Positions 44,876 through 53,696 are shown, counted from the first letter of the stretch. The stretch is 64,000 bases of DNA from an uncultured Ruminococcus sp. (GCA_934474025.1 CAKSMF010000001.1:62001-126000), one strand, 5' to 3'. Notes: generated by a model from the sequence alone, not told the origin. Numbers and translations: made by a program.

Positions 44876-45649
44876 ATGAAAATAAATAAAATATGCATAA
44901 ATAAAAATCATATATCTGACCTTGATTTTAATTATAACTATGCATTTTTTCTGTTCAGAACTCCTGTTACATTCCGGATAGACGGCGAAAAAATAACTTT
45001 TAAAGGAACTTCTGCCGGAATATTCAGCGTAAACAACATACCAGAATTTTTTTCAGCCAATAAAACACCAATAAAATTTGATTATGTAAGTTTTCAGACT
45101 ACCACCATAGACAAACAGTATATGGATTCAATGAATTTGCCCATAAATATTCCTGTACCGATTTTTGATGACCTTATAATATCAAATACTTTAAATTCAA
45201 TGAAATCTGAATTTTCACAGAAAAGCAAATATTACATAGAATTTATGGAACTCTCTATGCGAATTATTTTTATATCAGTATGCGAAATGTCTGTTTATGA
45301 AAAAAAATTATCTGATATACCGCATTATAACCGTTTGAAAGCGATACGAAAAGCCATAATTGCTGAACCTATGAAACAATGGTCAGTTGATGATATATGT
45401 TACAATCTCAATATAAGCCGAACTTATTTTCATCGTCTGTATCGTGAAGCTTTCGGAATAACGTGTATTCAGGACGTTATCCGGAATCGTATAAATTACG
45501 CCTGCAATCTGCTTAAAGATACTGATTTATCGGTAAATGAAATTGCAGAAAAATCTGGATATGACAGTGATTCATATTTTATGAAACAATTCCGACAGTG
45601 TAAAAATTGTACTCCGTCTGAATACCGCCGGAAAAAACAGGATAAATAA
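44876..45649 (+). CDS. AraC-family transcriptional regulator
   Basis: 257 residues: N-terminal cupin-like part (1-140), C-terminal double HTH (about 160-255) with WSVDDICYNLNISRTYFHRLYR and LSVNEIAEKSGYDSDSYFMKQFR. Activators of this type usually respond to sugars or polysaccharide breakdown products. GGAGGTGG precedes the ATG. It is convergent with glgB; glycogen control is possible but unproven. Confidence 0.92.
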   Translation: MKINKICINKNHISDLDFNYNYAFFLFRTPVTFRIDGEKITFKGTSAGIFSVNNIPEFFSANKTPIKFDYVSFQTTTIDKQYMDSMNLPINIPVPIFDDLIISNTLNSMKSEFSQKSKYYIEFMELSMRIIFISVCEMSVYEKKLSDIPHYNRLKAIRKAIIAEPMKQWSVDDICYNLNISRTYFHRLYREAFGITCIQDVIRNRINYACNLLKDTDLSVNEIAEKSGYDSDSYFMKQFRQCKNCTPSEYRRKKQDK

Positions 45650-45654
45650 AAAAT

Positions 45655-45691
45655 CACCTCCGAAAGCAAATTACTTTTGGAGGTGTATATT
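45655..45691. terminator. Bidirectional terminator between araC-type gene and glgB
   Basis: CACCTCCGAAAG (45655-45666) with CTTTTGGAGGTG (45674-45685), one mismatch, T-run after on the plus strand and A/T-rich on the other. Confidence 0.75.
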
Positions 45692-45692
45692 T

Positions 45693-47528
45693 TTAACGTT
45701 TTTTGCGAGTAGTTTTTGATTGTTTGTTTTTAAGAAGAAAAATTCTTCCGCTAAATGGAGGTATATTCATTTCAAGGTGGTCATTTATATATGTAAAATC
45801 TGTTTTGCCGTCAGGAGTTTTTCCGCTGTAAATCTGATTATCAGAATCAAGTAATAATTCAACTTTATAGTTTTCGCCTACGTGTACTGAATAGTTTGTC
45901 TGATACCAATCTGAAAAATTCATAACAGCAAGTATATCACCGTCAGAACTTTTTCTTCTTATTGAATAAATGCATCTGTCCGGAGAGTTGCAGTCTTCCC
46001 ACAGGAAATTATTAGGGTCATAGTCATAGTGCAAAGCATTGTATTTTAAGTATATTTTATTGAGTTTTTTCATATACTCACTAAAAGAATCATGTATAGG
46101 ATACTTTAATATATCCCAGTCTTGTTCACGTTTTTCGTCCCATTCACGAAGCTGACCTATTTCATTGCCCATGAAATTGAGTTTTTTTCCAGGGTGCATA
46201 ATCATAAACATATAAAATGTTCTTGCCTGTGGGAATTTATTTTCATAGTCACCATTCATTTTTTGAGTAATGGTTGCTTTTCCGTGAACTACTTCATCAT
46301 GTGACAGAGGAAGTATAAATCTTTCATTATAAAAGTAAAGCATAGCAAAAGTCATTTTATGATATTCGCTACTTCTGTATATCGGGGCGGATTGCATATA
46401 TTCAAGTGAATCATGCATCCAGCCTAAACACCATTTATAATCAAATCCTAAACCGCCTTCATTGACTGGTGATGTGACTTTCGGATATGATGACGAGTCT
46501 TCAGCAGAAAGTATTGCTGACGGGTGGCGGGCTTTAAGACCTGAATTCATATTTTTCAGAAAATCAATGGCACATCTGTTTTCACCACGGTGTTCATTGC
46601 CCTGCCAGTAAATCATATTTCTGATAGCGTCCATTCTCAGACCGTCAAAATGATACATATCAAGCCAATAGTTAGCAGAAGACTGTATAAATGTACGTAC
46701 TTCACCTTTTGAATGCATGAAATTTTTACTGCCCCATTCATTGTAACCCATGTCATAATCGGGAAATTCATATAAATGAGTTCCGTCGTATTCAGTAAGT
46801 GCATAATGGTCAACAGCAAAATGTACTGGTACAAAATCCATTATTACGCCTATTCCTTTTTGATGACACTTGTCTACAAATTCCATAAGTTGTTTGGGAG
46901 TACCATAACGTGATGACGGTGCAAAAAATCCTGTTATCTGATAGCCCCATGATTCGTCGCTCGGGTGTTCGCTGATTGGCATAAGTTCAATGAAATTATA
47001 TCCGTGTTCAATAACATAATCTACAAGCATATCGGCAATTTCAGAATAATTATACCAGCCCTCAATATCTTCTTTAGTGCGTTGACTTTCGGGTTTTCTT
47101 TTCCATGAACCTAAATGAACTTCATATATATTCATAGCTTTGTCACGACAATCAGTACGTTGATTCATCCACTTGGTATCGTTAAATTTATAATCATCTA
47201 TTTTTTTTATGACAGAACACGTACCAGGGCGAACTTCCATAGAATAACCATAAGGGTCGCAATGGTCAATAAAATTACCTTCTCTGTCATAGATACGATA
47301 TTTATAACGCATTCCCTCTTTAGCTTTCGGATATTCCAATTCAAAAAAACGTCCGTCTTCAACTCTGTTCATCGGAACGTCTTTCCATTGGCTAAAATCT
47401 CCTATTACGGAAACTTTAGAGGCATTTGGTGCGTATGTTCTGAAAACAGGGCCGTTTTTTGAAAAATGTACTCCGAGATATTCGTAAGCGTTAAAAACTT
47501 CGCCTTTGTAGAAACCGTAAATATCCAT
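45693..47528 (-). CDS. glgB: 1,4-alpha-glucan branching enzyme
   Basis: Makes alpha-1,6 branches in glycogen. 611 residues from ATG 47528 (GGAGAG upstream); the longer frame to 47564 lacks support. N-terminal CBM48 (about 15-115) with SKVSVIGDFSQWKDVPM, GH13 barrel with GLRMDAIRNM (nucleophile Asp), LSAEDSS (acid Glu) and LPLSHDEVVHGK (third Asp), C-terminal beta domain and a basic tail. Other glg genes are not adjacent. Confidence 0.96.
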   Translation of the reverse strand: MDIYGFYKGEVFNAYEYLGVHFSKNGPVFRTYAPNASKVSVIGDFSQWKDVPMNRVEDGRFFELEYPKAKEGMRYKYRIYDREGNFIDHCDPYGYSMEVRPGTCSVIKKIDDYKFNDTKWMNQRTDCRDKAMNIYEVHLGSWKRKPESQRTKEDIEGWYNYSEIADMLVDYVIEHGYNFIELMPISEHPSDESWGYQITGFFAPSSRYGTPKQLMEFVDKCHQKGIGVIMDFVPVHFAVDHYALTEYDGTHLYEFPDYDMGYNEWGSKNFMHSKGEVRTFIQSSANYWLDMYHFDGLRMDAIRNMIYWQGNEHRGENRCAIDFLKNMNSGLKARHPSAILSAEDSSSYPKVTSPVNEGGLGFDYKWCLGWMHDSLEYMQSAPIYRSSEYHKMTFAMLYFYNERFILPLSHDEVVHGKATITQKMNGDYENKFPQARTFYMFMIMHPGKKLNFMGNEIGQLREWDEKREQDWDILKYPIHDSFSEYMKKLNKIYLKYNALHYDYDPNNFLWEDCNSPDRCIYSIRRKSSDGDILAVMNFSDWYQTNYSVHVGENYKVELLLDSDNQIYSGKTPDGKTDFTYINDHLEMNIPPFSGRIFLLKNKQSKTTRKKR

Positions 47529-47581
47529 TAAAATTCTCTCCGTTTCTGATTGACATTTCTGCAATATATTAGTATAATATA

Positions 47582-47610
47582 ATTATATTATGAAGTCTGA
47601 AAAAATTCAA
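47582..47610 (-). promoter_or_regulatory. Promoter of glgB
   Basis: On the minus strand TTGAAT (47605-47610), 17 bp, TATAAT (47582-47587). Confidence 0.6.
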
Positions 47611-47680
47611 TAATCATTTTTTAAACATTGGTCTATTATACGACTGATGACTATTATTGTCTATTACGGAAGGTGAGTTT

Positions 47681-48214
47681 ATGGATTTAAGAGTAGAAAA
47701 AACTAAACGCAGTATTATAAATGCATTTCTTAATTTACGTTCACGCAAGCCACTTGAAAAGATTACTGTTAAAGAACTTTCAGAGATTGCCCAGATAAAT
47801 AAAGCTACATTTTATCTGCATTATCATGATATATATGACCTTTCTGAATCTCTTGAATGTGATGTTATAGAATCATCACTCAGGAATATTGAACACCCTG
47901 ACGCAGTATTCGATAATAATAAGCTTTTTATGAGAGAACTTACAATTTCTCTTATTGCAAACGAACAACTGATAAAAATTCTTTTTGAGGGCAATAGAAA
48001 CAGCCGGTTCGTTGAACTTTTTGAAAAGGGAATTATTGAACTTATACGTCAGTCCTATCCGGAATATCAGCCAAGCATTGAAAGAAAAATGATTATGACT
48101 TATCTTATATATGGAGGTTATTATACATATTTCAAGTATTGTGATTATGGAATAGAACCTGTTTTACGTATAATAGAAAAGTGTTCTGAGGGAATTATAA
48201 AACCTTATAAATAA
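47681..48214 (+). CDS. TetR/AcrR-family regulator
   Basis: 177 residues. N-terminal HTH (about 5-55) with AFLNLRSRKPLEKITVKELSE-type start and INKATFYLHYHDIYDL, the TetR recognition helix; ligand domain with no clear family. AAGGTGAG precedes ATG 47681; the frame start at 47657 has no site. Divergent from glgB, with the two promoters sharing about 150 bases, so glgB could be a target. Confidence 0.88.
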   Translation: MDLRVEKTKRSIINAFLNLRSRKPLEKITVKELSEIAQINKATFYLHYHDIYDLSESLECDVIESSLRNIEHPDAVFDNNKLFMRELTISLIANEQLIKILFEGNRNSRFVELFEKGIIELIRQSYPEYQPSIERKMIMTYLIYGGYYTYFKYCDYGIEPVLRIIEKCSEGIIKPYK

Positions 48215-48224
48215 AAAAAGTTTT

Positions 48225-48255
48225 TTGAATATTTCTCCCTGATTGGTGATATAAT
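48225..48255 (+). promoter_or_regulatory. Possible promoter of the DUF1540 gene
   Basis: TATAAT (48250-48255), extended TGA; TTGAAT (48225-48230) gives a long 19-bp spacer. Confidence 0.45.
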
Positions 48256-48305
48256 ATTAATGGCTGAACAAGCCGGACGAATATTTTTCAAGGAGATGTT
48301 TTACA

Positions 48306-48494
48306 ATGGAAAACAAAAAGAAAAATGATAATATCAAATGTACTGTTTCACAATGTCAGCACAACATGGTAACAGAAGATTACTGTTCACTTGGTTGTAT
48401 CAGCGTGGGAACTCATGAGGCTAACCCTACTGTTCCAGAATGTACAGACTGTAACTCTTTCGTTAAGAGAACAGGTTGCTGTAACTGCGACTGA
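48306..48494 (+). CDS. DUF1540 domain protein
   Basis: 62 residues with eight cysteines in the DUF1540 pattern (KCTVSQCQHN, YCSLGCISVG, ECTDCNSF, TGCCNCD). Small Cys-rich protein common in spore-forming Clostridia, likely metal-binding; role unknown. AAGGAGATG before the ATG. Confidence 0.9.
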   Translation: MENKKKNDNIKCTVSQCQHNMVTEDYCSLGCISVGTHEANPTVPECTDCNSFVKRTGCCNCD

Positions 48495-48549
48495 TTTTTC
48501 TGATGTCCGGTCATTTTTCCGGACATTACATAAAAATATTTTTTCAGAC

Positions 48550-48578
48550 TTGCAATATTGATTCAAATCGTGTATAAT
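48550..48578 (+). promoter_or_regulatory. Promoter of ireB
   Basis: TTGCAA (48550-48555), 17 bp, TATAAT (48573-48578). The predicted start leaves a leader of about 365 bases before ireB. Confidence 0.6.
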
Positions 48579-48584
48579 ATAATG

Positions 48585-48949
48585 GGGAAAATTTTTTGAA
48601 AGTCTTTTTTATATTGCTGAAAATCATCGTTTGAATTTCAGAAAATCCAGTGCATTTATTTTTATGAAATTCAAAGGAGCTTTATTTGCATATATAAAAG
48701 ATTCTTAAAAATAATACTACCTTATAACTTTCCGGATTATTTTTCCGGAGGTGATTTAAACAAGATTAGCAAAGATTTCTTTACTTCTGTGAGTGATGAT
48801 TGATTTGCTAAAAAAACTTAATGGCATAAGGATAGAAAAAATTAATATTCCCATGTCATGAAGTCAATTTAACAGCCCGATTTATAAATGAGTGTCAGAC
48901 TCAAACATTATCGACTGTGAATTGAAATAACCGCAAGGAGGCTTTTTTT
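48585..48949 (+). ncRNA. Long ireB leader containing structured RNA, copy C
   Basis: The 3' part (48812-48927) matches copies A and B: AAAAACTTAA (48812-48821), stem GGCAT (48823-48827) with ATGTC (48853-48857), then GAGT/ACTC hairpin (48890-48902) and CTGTGAATTGAAA (48915-48927), 13 bases identical to copy B. The 5' part holds a TCCGGA hairpin (about 48731-48749) and GGAGGTG (48748-48754) with no convincing start behind it. No long ORF in the leader. Confidence 0.55.
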
Positions 48950-49195
48950 ATGAATGATAAAACAATGACTTTTTCCGTAAATGATGAAAAGGAAAAAGAA
49001 CTCAAGAAAAATCTGACAGCTGTATATGATGCTCTTGTACAGAAAGGCTACAATCCAATAAGCCAGATTGTCGGATACATTCTGTCCGAAGACCCTACCT
49101 ACATAACAACTTTCAACAATGCAAGAAGTATTATCCGTCGTATTGACCGTGATGAACTTTTACAGGTGCTTGTAAGTTCTTATCTCAACTCATGA
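48950..49195 (+). CDS. ireB: IreB family regulatory protein
   Basis: 81 residues matching IreB/YrzL (DUF965): TMTFSVNDEKEKELKKNLTA, GYNPISQIVGYILSEDPTYI, ARSIIRRIDRDELLQVLV. In Enterococcus it is a phosphorylation target of the PASTA kinase IreK and affects cephalosporin resistance. The Thr residues at the N-terminus that are phosphorylated there have counterparts in TMTF here. Usually next to ruvX (yrrK) and a DUF1292 gene; here it stands alone behind a long leader. GGAGGC before the ATG. Confidence 0.93.
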   Translation: MNDKTMTFSVNDEKEKELKKNLTAVYDALVQKGYNPISQIVGYILSEDPTYITTFNNARSIIRRIDRDELLQVLVSSYLNS

Positions 49196-49253
49196 TTTCT
49201 ATAGGATACTGCACGGACAAGTGCAGAAGGATTTCTAAAAAAATTCATCTTAA

Positions 49254-49288
49254 AAAACAAACGACAGCATAGCAGGCTGTCGTTTTTA
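49254..49288 (+). terminator. Terminator of ireB
   Basis: AACGACAGC (49260-49268) with GCTGTCGTT (49276-49284), then TTT. Confidence 0.85.
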
Positions 49289-49306
49289 GCTTAGTTTTAA
49301 AAATCA

Positions 49307-49435
49307 TCAATCAAAAATTATATCAATTATAATATCAACTATAAATTCAATAATCTCTCCAATCCATTCATTTGAATGAGACTTTTTTTGTTTTTTCTTG
49401 GTTTTTAGTTTCATATAATTCACTCTTAACAACAT
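49307..49435 (-). CDS. Possible small protein, 42 aa
   Basis: Starts at 49435 behind AAAGG on the minus strand; basic middle (KTKKKQKKSHS) and an Ile/Asp amphipathic end (IVDIIIDIIFD). No family known. The RBS and the composition make it possible, but no promoter is evident. Confidence 0.3.
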   Translation of the reverse strand: MLLRVNYMKLKTKKKQKKSHSNEWIGEIIEFIVDIIIDIIFD

Positions 49436-49522
49436 ATTTTTACCTTTAATATTACTTTCAGATACGGATATAATATTTATGCGGAGGTAATCCGCAATCT
49501 TCAATAAGGAAATCACAAGCCT

Positions 49523-50263
49523 ATGATAAAAAAAGTATTTCCTGCATTAGCGGTTTTAATGGCGGGAACAGTTCCTGTAACTGCTGTTTATGCTGTCGAT
49601 AATACGAAAATCGGTTACGGACAGGGAACAGCTGTTGACGAAAAAAACCGTCCTACAGATGCACTGTCATTCAATGACCGTTATTGTGATTATGACGCTT
49701 ATGCAATTTCAAATGACGAAAAACGTATAATAATAACTTTTGACCAAGGATATGAAAACGGCTACACTGAAAAAATTCTTGATACACTCAAAGAAAAAAA
49801 CGTAAAAGCGATATTTTTTCTTACAGGTGACTATGCTAAAAAAGAAAAAGCTCTTGTACAACGTATGATTGATGAAGGTCATGTACTCGGAAATCATGGT
49901 ATGCGTCATGCAAGTCTGCCTACTTTGTCCAAAAAAGAAGCAGAAGAGGAAATTATGTCTCTGCATAATTATGTAATGAATAATTATGGTTATCAGATGC
50001 AGTATTTCCGATGCCCTTGCGGTGAATATTCTGAACAGGCTCTTGAAACTATTCAGAAATGCGGATATAAAACACTATTCTGGAGTTTTGCTTATGTGGA
50101 CTGGAAAACAGACAGTCAGCCAGCTCCGGCGATGGGAATAAAAAAACTTACAGAAAGTGTTCACGGAGGGGAAATTCTTCTTTTACACTCTGTTTCCTCA
50201 ACTAATGCTGAAATTTTAGGCGAAGTTATTGACAATTTCAGAAATCAAGGTTTCACAGTATAA
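49523..50263 (+). CDS. Polysaccharide deacetylase, PdaA-like
   Basis: 246 residues: signal peptide (1-24, ending VYA), NodB domain with motif 1 TFDQGYENGYT, zinc motif GNHGMRHASLP (H-x3-H), RCPCGEYSEQ and LLHSVS. The DQGYENGYT form is typical of PdaA, which makes muramic-delta-lactam precursors in spore cortex; this fits spoIIID nearby. Preceded by AAGGAAA. Confidence 0.88.
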   Translation: MIKKVFPALAVLMAGTVPVTAVYAVDNTKIGYGQGTAVDEKNRPTDALSFNDRYCDYDAYAISNDEKRIIITFDQGYENGYTEKILDTLKEKNVKAIFFLTGDYAKKEKALVQRMIDEGHVLGNHGMRHASLPTLSKKEAEEEIMSLHNYVMNNYGYQMQYFRCPCGEYSEQALETIQKCGYKTLFWSFAYVDWKTDSQPAPAMGIKKLTESVHGGEILLLHSVSSTNAEILGEVIDNFRNQGFTV

Positions 50264-50274
50264 CGCACACACAA

Positions 50275-50312
50275 ACGGACGTATCTGTTAAAAAGATACG
50301 TCCGTAATTTTA
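50275..50312 (+). terminator. Terminator of the deacetylase gene
   Basis: Perfect 12-bp stem ACGGACGTATCT (50275-50286) with AGATACGTCCGT (50294-50305), then AATTTTAT. Confidence 0.75.
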
Positions 50313-50325
50313 TACATTACGTTTT

Positions 50326-50478
50326 TCAGATATTATTTTTCTTTGTTTTTTTGGAATTATCTTTATTTTCTGATTTTTTTGTTTTGTTGTCAGAATCAGT
50401 CTTACTCTCAAATTCTTTCATGCATACAATATAAGCAAATAATTGTGCATCAAGAATCAATGATGTTGACTTATTCAT
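50326..50478 (-). CDS. Small hypothetical protein, 50 aa
   Basis: MNKSTSLILDAQLFAYIVCM followed by a Lys/Asn/Asp-rich tail. Found by reading the minus strand; the ATG (50476-50478) follows AAAAGGAGAAC at the right distance. It lies 40 bases after the SPFH gene in the same direction, so probably co-transcribed. Function unknown. Confidence 0.6.
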   Translation of the reverse strand: MNKSTSLILDAQLFAYIVCMKEFESKTDSDNKTKKSENKDNSKKTKKNNI

Positions 50479-50518
50479 TTTTAAAAGTTCTCCTTTTGTT
50501 GCTTATTATTTATTTCTG

Positions 50519-51463
50519 TTATTGTGCCGAATCGTCAGAGTTTTGTTCAGTGGGTTCAGCAGATTGTTGTTCCGGAACGTTATAGGTTGATGATGAGTTG
50601 ATGTCATCAAGGTCAACGTTTATAAGCATACCTCCGTCACTGCCTGTAACTTTAGGCATTACACCATTCCACTTCTGAATCTGTTCATAAGCGATTACTT
50701 TGTTTGTAAGGGATTGTTCAAGAAGTTTGTTAGCATCTGCCTGAGCCTGTGCCTCTGCTAAAATTGCTTCTGCTTCAGCCTTTGCGGAAATAACTTTCTG
50801 TTCAGCCTGAGCATTTGCCACAACAATAGCCTGTTCCTGTTCTGTTTTGGTTTTGAGGAGGTTTTGTTCTGCAACCTGTTTAGCTTCGATAGCGTTGTTA
50901 AATTCTTCAGAGAAGTCAAAGTTTACTATATTAAACTTTTCTATGTAAATTCCGTAATCATTGAGTTTCTCTTCGAGAGCTTCTTTTACTTCATCACCGA
51001 CTTTTTGACGTTCTGTTATAAGCTGTTCGGCGGTGTAGTTTGCCGTAACTGATTTGAAACATTCCTGTACTACCGGAGTCATTAAGACTGTTTGATATTC
51101 AATACCAACATTTTTGTACATATCCGGCGATTTGTCAGAAATAAGCCTGTAGTTTACGGCAAGCGTACTGCTTACTGTCTGCAAGTCTTTTGAAACGGCT
51201 GAAGCAGGAGTTTCATAAACCTGAATCTTATTTGACATATTTTCTACAGACTGTATGAAAGGTATTTTTAAATGAGCTCCCTCCTGAAACGAAACTGTAG
51301 AAACTTTTCCGAGAGTGGTAACAACACCTGTATTACCAGCCGGAACTATTGTTAATGATGATGCTATCAAAACAACAGCAACAATACCAATTGCTATCCA
51401 TTTTACAGCTTTGAAATTTCGTTTGATAGAACCATCAGAATTTAATTCATGTATTTTTGCCAT
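50519..51463 (-). CDS. SPFH/prohibitin-family membrane protein
   Basis: 314 residues from ATG 51463 (AAGGAG upstream). One membrane segment (about 22-42), SPFH/Band 7 domain (about 42-215) with VPAGNTGVVTTLGKV, a coiled-coil part rich in Ala/Glu (about 195-265), and a disordered acidic C-terminus. Organises membrane microdomains or protects membrane proteins. Follows the DUF1836 regulator after 13 bases, and that regulator probably controls it. Confidence 0.9.
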   Translation of the reverse strand: MAKIHELNSDGSIKRNFKAVKWIAIGIVAVVLIASSLTIVPAGNTGVVTTLGKVSTVSFQEGAHLKIPFIQSVENMSNKIQVYETPASAVSKDLQTVSSTLAVNYRLISDKSPDMYKNVGIEYQTVLMTPVVQECFKSVTANYTAEQLITERQKVGDEVKEALEEKLNDYGIYIEKFNIVNFDFSEEFNNAIEAKQVAEQNLLKTKTEQEQAIVVANAQAEQKVISAKAEAEAILAEAQAQADANKLLEQSLTNKVIAYEQIQKWNGVMPKVTGSDGGMLINVDLDDINSSSTYNVPEQQSAEPTEQNSDDSAQ

Positions 51464-51476
51464 AAAAAATTTCTCC

Positions 51477-52061
51477 TTAAGAATTTTGCATTTCGTCAAG
51501 TATTACAGTAAGTACTTTATCCATTTCGTTTTTTAAACATGAACTTCTGTACCCCATAATCATAACGAACATTGCATTATGTAATTTATATTCATCTGAA
51601 TGTATATGTATTTCGTGACTGTATTGATTTAATTCACGGGCGATAAGTTTTTTAACAGTACCTGCATCAAATGCACCCTCATCTTCGGCAGTAAATATAA
51701 TTTTGCAAAGTATATTGTACCATACATCATCATCTATGATATCATCTGATGTATCTTCAACATCTCCGTTTACGTACTCCATAAGATGTGCTATATCTTC
51801 CAGTTTCATGGAATTTCTAAGTATATTTATAAGCAGTATTCTTAAAACCTGTTGTCTTGAATATTTTTTTCCGTGAGTGCTTGCAACCCAACCACGTTTT
51901 ATCCAGTTTTGTATGGTACTTCCGGTAAGTCCGGTAAGCTTTGAAAGTTGTGAAAGAGTAAGTCCTCCTGTAGCTTCGAGTACCGGTGAAATGATTGAAA
52001 AAGCTTCATCTCTTGCTTGTTCGCTGAATTTAAGTGTAGTTCCGGGAATGTAACGGTTCAT
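51477..52061 (-). CDS. DUF1836 HTH regulator
   Basis: 194 residues from ATG 52061 (GGAG upstream). MerR-like helix-turn-helix near the middle of the first half (LTLSQLSKLTGLTGSTIQNWIKRGWV), then a long helical DUF1836 domain. DNA-binding function is supported by the HTH; the ligand is unknown. It sits first in a three-gene unit (regulator, SPFH, 50-aa protein). Two palindromes over its own promoter look like an autoregulatory operator. Confidence 0.88.
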   Translation of the reverse strand: MNRYIPGTTLKFSEQARDEAFSIISPVLEATGGLTLSQLSKLTGLTGSTIQNWIKRGWVASTHGKKYSRQQVLRILLINILRNSMKLEDIAHLMEYVNGDVEDTSDDIIDDDVWYNILCKIIFTAEDEGAFDAGTVKKLIARELNQYSHEIHIHSDEYKLHNAMFVMIMGYRSSCLKNEMDKVLTVILDEMQNS

Positions 52062-52091
52062 AATCTTCAACTCCTGTAATGTGATAACTAG

Positions 52092-52136
52092 ATTATATCA
52101 TAAGTTCTTATGAACCGCAAGTATCATCTTATGATG
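52092..52136 (-). promoter_or_regulatory. Promoter and two-palindrome operator of the DUF1836-SPFH unit
   Basis: Minus-strand promoter: TTGCGG (52115-52120), 17 bp, TATAAT (52092-52097), extended TGA. Palindrome 1 GTTCTTATGAAC (52104-52115) fills the spacer; palindrome 2 CATCTTATGATG (52125-52136) lies just upstream of -35. Both have TTAT at the centre and their starts are 21 bp apart (two helical turns). Confidence 0.65.
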
Positions 52137-52252
52137 AAAAATTTCATAATCTGGTATTTTTTGTTATATATCTCGTGATTATTCATTTTTTCAGAATTTT
52201 TTGTAGTTTTTCTTAATAATATGCAGTTGGTGAACATTTTTTTAAAAAGCAG

Positions 52253-52281
52253 TTGAATTTTTTTGCGATATATGTTATACT
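52253..52281 (+). promoter_or_regulatory. Promoter of the membrane-protein/dehydrogenase/proBA run
   Basis: TTGAAT (52253-52258), 17 bp, TATACT (52276-52281), extended TGT. About 93 bases of leader with small hairpins follow. Confidence 0.65.
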
Positions 52282-52380
52282 TTAAAGAGCAGGTTTTTTT
52301 AAATCGTTGTTAAATATTTCGGCATGACTGTACGCCGTTAAAGAACAGTTACTGTATATTTTGCGGTCGGAGGAAAATTT

Positions 52381-52743
52381 ATGAATTTTTCTGATTTATT
52401 TTTAACTATGGCTCAAACTACTGAAATTGAACAGACTTCAATGTTTCCTTTTCCATTAAGTCTGCATCTGATATTTTGCTGTGTGTCACTTTTATTTTTT
52501 GTCTACAGATTTATCAAGGAAAAGTCTCCCTATCAGATTATAATGGCTGTTGCAATACCTTTTTCATTGGTAATATGGCTTGCAAATAGCAAATCGCTTT
52601 TCTATACAGTGGGAATCATTGAAGCAATATTGCTTGTAGTAGCACTTGTTACATATATAATAGGCGAAAAGAAAAAAAATAATAAAAAAGCATCTGAAAA
52701 TGCAGAAAACATTCAGCAACAAAATCAGTCAGAGGGGGAATAA
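52381..52743 (+). CDS. Small membrane protein, 120 aa
   Basis: Three membrane segments (about 27-42, 52-68, 74-93) and a charged Lys/Asn/Glu tail. No family recognised. CGGAGG before the ATG. The next gene starts 2 bases after its stop, so it is the first gene of the run to proBA. Confidence 0.7.
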   Translation: MNFSDLFLTMAQTTEIEQTSMFPFPLSLHLIFCCVSLLFFVYRFIKEKSPYQIIMAVAIPFSLVIWLANSKSLFYTVGIIEAILLVVALVTYIIGEKKKNNKKASENAENIQQQNQSEGE

Positions 52744-52745
52744 TT

Positions 52746-53696
52746 ATGAAAATAGCTGTTCTTGACTGGTATACTGTTAATATAAACGGTGATATTTCAA
52801 CATCATCTCTCGAAGAACTGGGAGATGTCAATATAATTCAGATGACATCTCCGGAAAGAACTGCACACAATATCGGCGACGCTGAAATAGTTCTTTGTAA
52901 TAAGGTTATGATTACACGTGAAGTAATCGACAGTTGTCCGAATCTTAAATATATAGGACTTTTCGCTACAGGTTTCAATAATGTTGATATAGAATATGCA
53001 AGAAAAAAGAATATTGTTGTATGTAATGCCGGTTCTTATTCAACAAACGCTGTCGCTCAACAGACTTTTGCGTATATACTTGACTATTGTAATAAAATCC
53101 GTGATTATGATATCGCTGTTAAAAATGGTGAATGGGAAAAATTTCCCTCATTTTCATATTTCCCGATACCTACAGCGGAACTTGTCGGAAAAACTATATC
53201 AATTGTCGGATATGGTTCAATCGGCAGAAAAGTTGCCAAACTTGCTAACGCCTTTGATATGAATGTTATAGTAAGCACACGCACAAAGCCTATTGATTGT
53301 CCGTATGAGGTTACAGATATTATGACGGCTGTCAGAAAGGCTGATATATTGACATTTCATTGTCCTCTTACCGAAAAAACAAAAGGTATCGTGAATGCTG
53401 AATTGCTTTCTGAAATGAAACAGACAGCTATTCTTATAAATACATCAAGAGGAGCAGTCGTTAATGAAAAAGACCTTGCTGACGCTCTTAATCAAAAAAG
53501 AATAGCAGGTGCTTATTTGGACGTTCTGGAAAAAGAACCAATGTCACCAGATACTCCGCTTAAAAATGCTCGTAATTGTATTATTACTCCTCACACATCG
53601 TGGGCATCGTTTGAAACAAGAAGCCGTCTTGTAAAAATAGTATGCGATAATATAAAGGCTTGGCAGAACGGTTCACCTGTTAATAAAGTAAACTAA
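52746..53696 (+). CDS. D-isomer 2-hydroxyacid dehydrogenase
   Basis: 316 residues. NAD-binding GYGSIGRKVA (about 148-158) and the catalytic set: Arg in NTSRGAVVNE, Glu in DVLEKEP, His in TPHTSWAS. Closest in form to glycerate dehydrogenase/hydroxypyruvate reductase; exact substrate inferred. GGGGG-type RBS just before the ATG (QSEGE stop region). Directly before proB. Confidence 0.93.
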   Translation: MKIAVLDWYTVNINGDISTSSLEELGDVNIIQMTSPERTAHNIGDAEIVLCNKVMITREVIDSCPNLKYIGLFATGFNNVDIEYARKKNIVVCNAGSYSTNAVAQQTFAYILDYCNKIRDYDIAVKNGEWEKFPSFSYFPIPTAELVGKTISIVGYGSIGRKVAKLANAFDMNVIVSTRTKPIDCPYEVTDIMTAVRKADILTFHCPLTEKTKGIVNAELLSEMKQTAILINTSRGAVVNEKDLADALNQKRIAGAYLDVLEKEPMSPDTPLKNARNCIITPHTSWASFETRSRLVKIVCDNIKAWQNGSPVNKVN

